The position numbers and the translations under genes were made by a program. A stretch of 64,000 bases of DNA from Apostichopus japonicus (Eukaryota > Echinodermata > Holothuroidea > Aspidochirotida > Stichopodidae), in assembly GCF_037975245.1 (NCBI RefSeq), contig NC_092577.1, forward strand, positions 12,158,013-12,222,012. Reading direction: 5' to 3'. The first letter of the stretch is position 1; every line of letters starts with the position of its first letter. Shown one piece after another: positions 33,922-46,000 of the stretch. The notes under the pieces are model-generated. The model ran no database searches, was not told where the DNA came from, and saw only the letters and a program-made list of their open reading frames with translations.

Positions 33922-34083
33922 TCAATCCTGAATGTATCTGGCCAAGTCGCTGTTTGTAGGGCTGTTAGTTGCGTCCCTGCGTTTCCTCATCGCCGAGCGA
34001 GTGTTCTGGCTGATGGGGCTCTGGTAGATGTAATCTTCCTCGGAGCCGTCGAATTCCTGTCCATCGGCTCGTTTCTTAGACGT
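33922..34083 (-). CDS. PTDSS1: PTDSS1 exon 13 (stop codon)
   Basis: 53 codons and TGA after acceptor TTTGCATAG. It encodes a charged tail, [18 protein letters not shown] to DLARYIQD. The tail has no clear match but is phase 0, GC-richer than its surroundings and typical of the variable PTDSS1 C-terminus. Confidence 0.88.
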   Translation of the reverse strand, partial: TSKKRADGQEFDGSEEDYIYQSPISQNTRSAMRKRRDATNSPTNSDLARYIQD

Positions 34084-37000
34084 CTATGCAAAAAAAGGTC
34101 AAAAAGGTTCATTTCATATAGTAAATGATTAATATTTGGGAAAAAATTTCAAAAGTGAAATTTATAGCGATTGAAATTGTAAAGAAAGAATGAAAATCTG
34201 ACGAGTCTTTGCGGCCAATGGAATCGTTGAGTACTTTGCTCGTGTTAATTCATGAGGTGAAAAAAATCTAGAAAGGTTGGCTTACTTTGATCAAAGGCAG
34301 ACTTTCTTTTTAAAGCACTTACAGATTTTTCGAGGTACTCGGTACGTTCGAGAAAATTTTTAGAGCAAACCGGAAGAGTTGATTTAGATGTCAGTAAAGT
34401 GTTTCGTCTATTACCTCCAAATCTGGGAAATCACTTCTTCGGAGAGGAGGGAAAGGAAACAGAAGGGGGGGGGGAGAAGAGGGGGAGGAAACAGGGAGGA
34501 GAGAAAGGAAAACAAGAGGAAAAAACGAAGACGAGTCGTGATGAATAGAGCATAGAGATGAGAAAACCCTACCGCAGTCTTCTTGCTCTGCTTGGTGAAG
34601 AAGAACCAGAGAATGTACAGACAAATCAAGACCATTCCCATCTAGAAACAAAAAAAGAAAGGAAAGTATAATTAAAACAAATGTTTGATATTGTGATATA
34701 GTTTAAACATTTTGGAGGTAGCAAGTATGGCAATTCCATCCAATCATAAATTTCTGTTTTCCTCTTTATTTCTTCACGACCTCCTTCAACAGGGAAAACT
34801 AATCATCTCCAGCTTCCAGACTCCCCCACCCCCTCGCCCCCTTCCCTTGGACTCTTTGTCGGCAGTTCACGACTTCAAACTGCATAATCTCAACAAAAAT
34901 AGCCAATGACGGGGAAGAGTAGTTTTGCATGTGACTTTAACAAGCACTGGTCATTAATTATCAGACAACAGTCGGTGCATGCAATAATCAGTCAATCAAT
35001 GTGAGTCTGTGGTTCTTCTCACGATTATCAAAGCTAGTTCGGCTTTAGTTCGGCTTAAGACATCAAGATCAATTTTTCAAACTTTGAAACTGAAGGTTAC
35101 TTTAGTCCTCTTCTGCCAGTCATGATCACCACCTTCAGTCATGCAGAATAAGAAAATACATCTCGGGAGTAAAAAGGTCAGGTATATTTTAAATTTCCTC
35201 TTGAGAAACACGGGAGAAAGTGACTGTAATATTTACCTGTACTAGTAGCCAGAGGATAACGTTGGTGAAAATGGTCTGAGAGAATACATGTTGGCCGTGT
35301 TTGATGCTGATTATAAACTCTAGGACCGTGATAGCACTGTAACAAAAGAAATCAAAACAATTGGGAGAAATCAAATTACAAAACTGATATTCGATGAACA
35401 GAAGGAGAAAAACATGATCAGGTATTGTTTGCCTGTGAACTATTCAAGACTAATTGATTACCGACCACTAAATATTTATTTTGTTAGTCTAGCTTTGTGA
35501 TCGGGAGAGAATTTTTCTTGCAATCTTACATTTTGAATAATTTTGATTTTCAAGACTGATATTGAGACAAGTTCTGAAAAATATGACTCTGTATTGACTG
35601 GGAACTACCGGGTTATGGATTGCTTTGTGACCACTACACCCAGTAACATTCTGTTAGCTAACCTTATACTTTATATTGTACTTGGGCTGGTGCCTAAACT
35701 TATGCATCACATACCAAACAGTGTGGGTACTGTAGTTTTCTACACTGAGCTATTGGTTACCATACACAACTTAAGGGAGTTTGTGGCATCAAGACTTCAT
35801 AGCAACGTACGCATAGAGAGTTTGTGGCACCAAGACTTCATAGGAACGTACGCATAGAATGTCAGTATTGTCTTACAAGTCCCACAAGTCACATCTTGTT
35901 ACCATGACAATGTACACCTTACTTAAACTCCAAGACCAAGTCCTGCCATATAGTATATGATATTACCCCAATACAAAGCTTGTCGTTACCATGGTGACCA
36001 ACAAAGTACTTGATTGAAAGCTTTATAAACTTGCATCACCTAGACTTCATAGCAATGTACACATACAGTTTATGTATTTCCTTACATGTAACATGAGTCA
36101 CATCTTGTTAAAATGGCAAGGTACACCTTGTCCAAACCACCAGCCCTAGTATGTGATAATACACACGCCAATAGCATGTAGTTACCCAACCGAGTTACCA
36201 AAAAAAAAGTTTTGAGGCTAACCACAAGCTCTAACAGAATTGCAGCATTGGGAATGCATAGCAATGTACACACAGGACTGTATTGCCTTACAAGTTTCAC
36301 TAGTCACATCTTGTTACCATGGTAATGTAATGTACACCTTGTTCAAGCCCTATTTATGTCGGATAATGTCATTACGTAGCGATAAATCATGAAGTGAACC
36401 GGTCTTCAGCGGTAACAAGTGGTTACAAGCGTGATAATGTGTTTGTCCTTCTAGCCTTTTGTTACTGATTGAGTAGAAATAAAATAAAAACCGCAGACCA
36501 AGAAAAGGAGTTAAGGACTCACGTAAAGACCCAGAGCTGCGTCCCAACCCTCTTGCACATCGGGTCAGTTACATAGGTGTAGTACTGCCTGTTCGGGGAC
36601 GACAACAAGAAAGAAAAAAAGTTGTTTGGTCAACGTGAATAATCCTAACACAATTACATAACAATTACTAGATAATGGGTTAGCTCATGATACTTATTCC
36701 TGAACTGAGATAATCTCTTAAGATCATGGGACTAGTGAAAAACTATCAAAGTCCCATATCTTTGCAATTTTCTTTTCCATCGCATGGACCGACACTTTAT
36801 CAATTTTATATTTCATTGTGAAGTGCTTTAAGATCATATTTTGATGTATGGCGCTATACAAGAATAAATTCTTCTTCTTACTTGGTGCCTCCGAAACTGT
36901 GATGCCAGGCATGGAAATCAAACATGGCCAACACAGCGAGAACACAGCAAGAGGCTTCTTTCTTTATCAAATACACAAAATAACAGAAACTGACACAAAA

Positions 37001-40000
37001 CCCAGAAAATTTAGAAAGTATCTTTACCTGATGGTTGGTGCCACGATGGCACAGATGATGAGGATTCGTATGATACCAATCCAGTGGTTGATCGGATAAT
37101 TAAAGATATACTTCAGGAAGAAGGTATTCAGTTCAGCTAGCTGCGGTACAAAGAAAACAATCAGATTGGAAAGATTTCAGGGAAAAGCGAAACAAGAGAA
37201 GACATTTTACATTCCAGTTTAAAATAGGATGGTGTAAATTAAGACAACAGGTATCTGGTTGTGTATATGCATGTGTGAGTGGGTGTGTAGGTGGGAGTTT
37301 ACATGGGTGGGTGCGTGTGTGTTTGGGTGGGTGGGAGAGGGGTGGGGTGGTTATGGAAGAAATCCAGGGGTGAGCAGAAAGTCCTGAGTGTATTCTTACA
37401 AAAAAACCATGATTCCTGCATGCAAAAGCTAAAACATATGTCTGCAATTGTTCTGCAATTGTATTATAGCAATCTGCTCGCTTTGCGTAGCATCGCGCGA
37501 TGCCATACAGGATGAAGTATTCCCTGGGTGATAAATATTACCTGTGTGACTAGCATCATGATGTATATAGCGATGACTCTCATGAACGAAGACTCGGGAT
37601 CCAGCCAACGGACGTGCGTCCAACTGAGGAAATGTGAAAGATAAAAGGAGTCAATGTTCTGAATGTTTGGATATATCCATGACCACAACTAGATGACCCC
37701 TCTTCCAGGAATTGGATATTCCGATTAGCGAGTGATGTTACAGGAAAGGCACAAACTACTCCACATTAACGGGTGAAAACTCCATTGCGATATCTTGTTT
37801 CTAACTCTACGAGGTGTTCTTTCCAGGTAACTTACTGTGCTTAAAAGCATTCCAAGACTGCATTCCATTATAAACATGCACGAACCGATGCACATTTGTA
37901 ACGTCCTAAATATTTCCATTTTTTGGGCTAATATCTTTTGGGATCCCTACCCTGGTACCTTCTGTGTTTTGCATTGAATTAACCTAGAGGGGTGGGGGCT
38001 CCAAGATACAATGGCTTCTCACTGGCACCCCAACAAAGAAATGGCTAAAAACAGACATCTTCCCAAACTAACGGCTGGATTGGTCGGTCTGTAGATCCTG
38101 AGGTGCGCTGATTAAATCTCGTTCTATCCAGAAAGTTTCTTTGCTATGTTCAAATCTGCCTATATTATCTCACTCAGTGGGTTTTCCATAGTTCATGTAG
38201 TTTATGTACTGGCTAACCTCACCAAGAGACAGATGTATTACCTCAAAATAAAAGTGTCTTACATGAGAGGAACTCACCTTGCCGGTGTAAACTGCAACAC
38301 TGCCCTCTTAATTTTACCTGAAGTAGTCTTGATGTCCCTAGCAAGGAATTAAAAACAAAAAAGGACAGATTGATTTTCAGCCGAGGTACTTCCAACTGTG
38401 CGTACAATGTCTGAGTAAAACTGGTCAACTGAATGAACCCAGATCATTACCTAACAGGAGGGACCTAGTCAGTTTTTTTACTTCCCAACCAAGGAGGGGA
38501 AATAAATGATTATAATATTACAATAAAACATCAAAGTTTGTTCAAAAAATTTCAACTCTAGTTGTGCGATTGCTTTGTATATTTAAGGATGGATGGGCTT
38601 AAAAGAAATAGCAACGATGAGTCCCGAATTTTTCTTCTGACTGTAAACTGCACAAACTAAACAATATGTGAGCAGTTAATTGTTCCTGTGCATAGTACCA
38701 AATCATTTCTAGCATTTTTATGGGATGGGAAATTAATAAAACTTCAAGACTTCTACACAAAATGTGAGAACTAAATTTTAGTCCCTGCTTGCACACCCTT
38801 GTCTCAAGCTAAGGGATCTATGTAATGACAACCACTGGAAAATGCTCCTGGTTTTAACTTACTTATAAGATAACCTATTCATCTCATTTAAAAAGTCTGC
38901 ATCATCCCACAAAATTTTGTGTGATGTAATTGGTTTCATTTGCATCATTAAACTTTAGAAAAAAATTATCTTTGGATGATGAATGCATTCTCATCCCTCC
39001 TCCCCCCTCCTCCCCCTCCCTCCTTCCCCCTCCCTCCTCCTAAAATATTAACCTAATTGTTTCATTCCTGGAGGCAAGTTTGATGGAATAAAGTTGACAA
39101 ATGTTTTCAGGTCCCTTGTTTCTTCTTCATACACACACACACACGTATGGGTACGTCCATATGATGAATTCCACACAAAAATGCAGCTCCTTATGGAGAT
39201 GACGACATTAATAAATGAAATGTGACTCACTTGATACTGTCCCAGTGGTAATTCCTGATCTCCAACCAATCCCCTACTTTCATTCCTACGTAAATACCGA
39301 GTCCGTTGCAGACCAGTACGTCCAGCAGCAGAGTGTCCCACCAACATTCGGCAAAGTTTGGTAGAAGGTGAATATAAAAGAACTGTGACAACAACAAAAA
39401 AAGCAAGTTTCCATCATCGTATCAACAAATTTCAAAGTCACAGATATACGCCCAAGAGTTAATTCCCTTTTTTTCTTCTTCTCAAAGGTAATTTCCGTGA
39501 GGTTTCACAGCCGAGTTATTTTTTAAATAATGAGAAGGACAAAATTAGACACTTGAAATGTCTTAAAAATGTGATAGGGAGCAGTAAGCTTCTTCTTGGA
39601 ATCTTGGGCAACAAATTAGTCCACCATTACCGGCAGGAGGTCAGGTAATGTGGAGGATAGTGAACAGAATTGCTGGACTTTCCTGTCTAATCTGGACTGT
39701 CCTGCCTAACGAAGGACTGTCTGGCCTTATGAAAGACATTCTTGCCACCCTAAGCACAAGTGACCATTATATTGGCTCACTTGAATATCTGACAGTACCA
39801 CCGCAGTGACATTTTAACAGAGCTGTTCCAATATACAGGGATGAGCCCCTGGTAAAAATTAAAAAAATCACAGAACTTTGCAAAAATTGCGGTATAGGCT
39901 CCAGTTTGCGTATGCTACAGTGTGTTAGGATAATAGTTTGTTTTTTCCCGAGATAGAAATAAATCACGGATATTCAGCGAATTCGCGGGAAAATCTCATG

Positions 40001-43000
40001 CCTGAATATAAAGTGTTCATACCTTCACAACATTTTCAGCTGTTTTAGATAACACTCTACATTTAGAGGGTAAAAAGGGGGGAACTCACTGAATCCAAAT
40101 AAACTGTTTGAAAGCTTACCTCGGTTATCTCCCACATGATGCTGATGGTCCAAAGTATCCCATAATGCCTCATTAACATCGCTTTCAGCGCCCAGCCGCC
40201 AAAGTGACAGAATGCGAACCAATCGACGTGGCCCCATATCCTATCTAGACTGACGTCTGAGCAGTTTACGGCATACTCCTGAACACGATGACAGGGAGTA
40301 GAAGATATTTTTAGTTTATGGTACAAGATTCTGATTAGAATGTATTTTTTACAGCAGAAAATTTAGAGCATAACCACTACATTTGACAGGATGGGTGTAC
40401 TGTACATGTATGGTGGTTTGTAATTAACAAGTTATCAAACATTGTAGGTAGAACACAGATTTGGCTGGGAAGGAGCTTAGTATCATTTATATCATGTGTC
40501 AGGCGGTCAGATTAACACCATGCAAACAAGGGTCAATGGATGGATTAAGTAAATATAAATCCCTGGTGAGGCAGGGAGGTCAAAGGTTAATAAACATCAT
40601 CATCATTTAGAAAGGTCAAAGGTCACACTAGTACCTTTTCTACAGGATTATTACTTTGAAGGTCTGGAAAGACCCAGAAGAGAATGTTTTTTCCCCAGAA
40701 TATCTTTCCAATATCTTGATCATTTTCAAGAGGTTGAAGACAAGCAAAGAGGTTGCTGTCTATCACATTAATGACAGACAAAGAGTTCAAAGGTCAGATT
40801 AATACTAACCACTGTTTACAAAGGTTAAAGGTCACGTTAACTTTTCTGGAGGAGCAAAACTCTCTAGGTCTGGAAAGACCTAGAATATCTTTCTGATACC
40901 TTGATCATTTTTCAAGAGGTTGACGACAAGCAAAATGTTTGCTGTCTATCACATTAATGTCAGACAAAGAGTTCAAAGGTTAGATTAACAAGTGCTGACC
41001 ACTGTTCACAGGGTTAAGGTTCAAGGTTAAAGGTCACATTTTTACCTTTTCTGGAGGATCAAAAGCCTCTAGGTCTGGGAAGACCCAGAATAACATCTTC
41101 CTGACATCTTGATAATTTTGGAAGAGGACAAAGACTAGGAGAAGCATGTACATGACACTAATACCTGAAAGAGATGACAAGAGAGAAAAAAAACATCAAA
41201 TTATAAGGTCCCCGGTTCGAGTAACTCCCAGATTAATGTATGTCGTCCAGTTACAGAGTTCTTGACAATTGACAATTCATAATCATGGACGTTAAATATG
41301 AATGTAAGAGACTGCCTTATGTCAGCATGTGGCTTTGATAAGCCAATGAGGCTTCTTCGCAAGTTCCTGCTTGCAGGAGGATCTAAAATACATACATACA
41401 TACATACATACATACATACATACATGGTAAGTGAAGCAGTTTTACACTAATGCATACGTCTCACTGTCCCTATACGATAGCCCAGCATCCTCAAAATACC
41501 AACAGAGCTAGGGCGTCTCTACATCACTGCAGTGCAGTCATGCTAAATTAAACAAGCTTGTTTTTAGAACCTCATTTCTCAACGAGAAAACTGTGACATC
41601 CTCCTTCGATGGCCCCTCCCCCCCCCCCAATGCATCCAAAACATGAACACTACTATTGTTTTGTATCTAATGGACTCCCTTGGTTCAATTTAACCTTACA
41701 GTATCTTATAACTTTACCATGATATTGTTATACATTTAATCACAGCCTTGAAACGGACCAGCGAGCCAACCGAGGAAGTACCGACTCAGAAAGGTACACT
41801 TGATAAATATATGTTAAACCATTGACCTGTGTATAAGTTTGGGTAAATTTAAGGAAGTACTACGTTCGGATCATAGCACAATGTAGACTGCATACTGTAC
41901 AGTATGCTGTGTTCTGTGATGACTTGTGCTACAGTAGAGGGACCATTGTCAACTTATTCCTCTTCCTACCACCACGAACAATCGGTGGAGAACAACCACA
42001 CTTCTAGACTGCAATGGTAGAACTTCTGCAACTCTAGTAGTGTAAAAGCATTTTATTATGCTGAACAAGGAAAATACCCAGAATTCCTTAAATTATTAAA
42101 GAAAGAACGAAAAATGACTACTTCATGAGCGCAGGCTTTAGAATTTGGTGCGATTTACTGGATAAATGTCGGTGGTTTCTGCTGTCAATGCCAGTAGGAA
42201 GAAAAAATGGGGGGGGGGGGCCTTGCATTTTTCTGTCCCTAGACTTTAAGAACATACAGTATAAAACACATGCATTTGTAGTTGGTAAAATGATCGTCAG
42301 TTAAAGAACCAAGTTCGTCGACATTATATCCGTACCTAACATATGCCCGGGCTGCATTACTGCTTTTTGTCAATAAAATGTCTTTGTTCTTCTCTCGATA
42401 GGCTGTACAGTAAATATTACTACACTGATGTGTGTTGTGATCCAGGAAAGTACCACCTTGGCTTTAGTCAGTAGACTTTGCAAGGAAAAGTGTGCACTTA
42501 TTTAGCAAGTGGCTAGAATTGTCAAATTCTAGACTTCTAGCACTGTACACAAAGTAAATAATTACAATAGAGGGCGGCCTTCATACTGTAGAACCTGTCT
42601 TTGTTTAAAGGGATATCCTGTCACAGGATATGAAAATATCAAGCTTTTGTTCTTTGTTCGTAGAGTTTACAGATCTATGCAACTAGTAGTTCAGACCATC
42701 AATGTAATACAATCCTTTGGAACAATACTTAAATATTTGAATCATATTTGAATCATAATAAATATTTGAATAATACTAAAAACTTCCATTTAAAGTTGTT
42801 TTTCAAGTAAAGTACTAAATCTCTTATAGGAGGGTTTAGGGCATAATTTGTGTTCGTAAAAAATAATATGGTTTCTGTATGCAAAAAAATGCATATATAC
42901 TGTACTATACACCTTTGTACTTTATTATAGAATAAGTTGCCCATTTTACATAACATTTTCGCGATGGGATACAGGATACACTATTTCCTTCAGGGTGCAG

Positions 43001-46000
43001 TATGACTTAATGCTATATATACTGTACATCTTAGCACTTGTATATTATAGCAAGTTGCCCATTTTACATGGCATTTTTGCAATAAGAAAAAGGAAACCAG
43101 ATACAGGATACACTATTTCCTTGAGGGTGACGAGTGACTGAATGCTTACCAAAGACCACTCTCCAGATTGCGGGGTGAGGTCTTGTAAATGGTCCTGAAA
43201 TGACAGAAAATTGATATAAAATTTGGTAATCAATAAAGCAAAAACCAATAACAGATTGAAGAACATGAGGCTGGATGATCTCATTTTAGACTTGATCAAG
43301 TCTTCAGCTATCTCTCTACTGAAATGTTTTTTTCATCTGTTTGGGGAAGATTCATTGCAGAACTTTATCTCTATCACATCTAGACCAAGAAAGACCGTTT
43401 AGTCTCCTTTTAAAAGTCATTAGTCACGTCTCAAAGTTATATTGTCAAAACTGAAGTTACTTGAACCATTGAGCTATAAACAGAACAAACATTTCCATGA
43501 TTTACGTAAGTCAGTGATGACGGAGGGAGAGAGGAGGATGGAGGGAGGGAGGAAGGGAGGGAGGAGGATGGAGAGTGGAAGGAGGAAGGAAGGGAGAGGA
43601 GGGAGGGAGAGGAGGGAGGGGGTGGAGGAAGGAGAATGCATTCATCATCCAAAGATGAAAGTCTTGTACAAGGCCAAGGCCAATGAGCAATGACCTTACA
43701 ACACTTACAACTCTTACAACACTTAACACTTAATTTGATAACTGGTCACACCCACATACCCCATATACTTGTGCATAATTTAAACGGTCAATCCCTGGAC
43801 AGTCTTGTGCCCACTTCCATGTGTCCCCTAGGGGACTTGACATGGACTGCACCACAAACTGGTACACCCAACTAAATTTACAAGTTAGACAATGGAGATT
43901 TAGTGCCGTACCCAAGGACACAACGTTAACATGATGGGCTTACTATAGATAGCAAGTCTGTTGCTGGAAAGCTTTTCTGATGCAGAAAATGTCTAATTGT
44001 CCATCAATAGAAGAGGTAACCATCGGTGGTTAATATACATGCCAGTTGTCGTTGTTGTTGTTGTTTACAAACATGGTACATACTTTTATGAGTCCAACAG
44101 ACCGACTACAGAAGTTTCATCCAAAAATGAACATCTGGATTCTGTAGTACTTATGCACACATTATGATATTTTCAAAATTTTTGTGAAATTGTTAAACTA
44201 AAACAAATATACTATAAACTTATTCTTAAACTTGATCTTACCATTTGGAAATGTCAGAAGGCCTATGATGAGGAAAAAGAATGCCACAAAGCAAAGACCA
44301 TTTGATATATTCTGTTCTGATGAGACCTCGTTGGTTCTGTATTTTAGGGAGAGAAAAGAAAGGGGAAAATGTATTGAAATAACATTCCCTTGCAGAGTTA
44401 CAATTAACCTTGTATTGACTGAACATTGTAAGTACTGTGTATAATTTCCCAGTCATTCAACAACACAACACAGTTTGTAACAGATGCCAACGTCATAAGC
44501 CTTGATATTTCTCTTGAAATCTCTTCTCTACCACTGTTAGGGTTGTATCAAACAAAATTGGGGTGTGATCCGTGGTTACGCAGAATGCTTCTTGACCGGT
44601 ACCTCCTCCCCCCCCCCCCAAGCAAAGGAACAGCTACTGTATCCACTATATACAGTAGTGACCCCATCAACTACCATAGGGGTTGGTTTAGTCTCAATTG
44701 ATAGGGCATTAGGGCATAGGTAGTAACCCTAATGACACAGGTTTAAATCCTGTTCGAGCAAAAATATATCTATGCCCTTTTCCAACTTCTAAGAGTTTAA
44801 TGTCCAAGTGTCACCTTTTGTGTGAACTTCATTTCAATGTTGATGCTTTCCACTTTGTGAAGCGCTATGGGCAGTTACTGGTTTTGCTGGAGTGGCGCTA
44901 CCGCTATATAAATCTACATTATTATTAAAATTATTATTATTGTTATTATTATTATTGCTATATACTGCATAGTAAAAGTCCCTAGAAAGGCCCAGCCTTT
45001 GAAGTGGGAAGCTAACCCTTCTTTTACAATACAAGTCCTGAAAACAAAGCCTGATTTCCTGGCAAGACCCTCTTTCCCTTACCCGTTTCACACATCACTG
45101 ACACAACAACAATTGAAGGCATTGCACAAGTATTTTTAAACATGTGAGTAGGTAGTACAGGCTTTGAACTTTGAAGACAGCTTTCAAACTTCCTGGATGA
45201 CGTACAGTACAGGAAGTTTCTGTTGCGTACAGTGTGCACTACACTGTTGCAGACTTACTTAAAGTAGACCACCGTACAGTACCTATCCTGTACTTCTACT
45301 GTGATGATGTAACAAAGTAGCCGTCTATGTCTGAAACCTTCGAGACTTAAAGAAAAGCAATGATTGCAGTCCAACTTTTATAACCCATTTCATCATCTGA
45401 CATGGAAAAATTGGCTGTGAACACTAAATTATAGCAACAAAGTTTTTCTGCCTTATTAACATAGCATTTGTATAGAATTTAATGTTATGATGATTGACAC
45501 TAGGATGTAATAACAATATTCTCCAGGTGACCATGACCCCAGCCCCCCCCCCTGAAATACTCATCCCCTTCTGGTCACAAACCAGTTACCACATCTCACA
45601 CGAAAAATCCGAGGGTAGACCCTGGTATTTGCCCCTAAAGTTTACAGACTACCGCACAGTGCTGTACTGTAGATACAGCAATGAAATAACGGCAATGTGT
45701 TCAATTTAGTGAGAACCAGTGAGATCCTAACAATCGTTAGGATTTAAGTTGATGTTTTCTTTGTTGCATGAAATGTTTCTGGTAGAACTTGAAGGAACTT
45801 AAAGTTAATGAATATGAGGCAGGGATCAAACAGGGCATAAATTGGGAAGATAAATACTGTGAATTGGTTCTATCCTCATCAACATTTGGTGATTTCATCA
45901 ATCGGTTGTCCAAGTTCTATCAGAATGTGATCAATTTATCTTGAGACACAGTGCTTAAAAGGAGTGAAGACTCGCGCATAAAGAAACGTCTGATGCCGGT

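Noticed and set aside
33566-33925. 119-codon minus-strand ORF after PTDSS1
   Set aside because: It overlaps the PTDSS1 stop and 3' flank in another frame and has no recognisable domain.
43437-43729. Ser/Pro-rich proteins on both strands
   Set aside because: Translation of the GGAGGGA polypurine tract in PTDSS1 intron 2.
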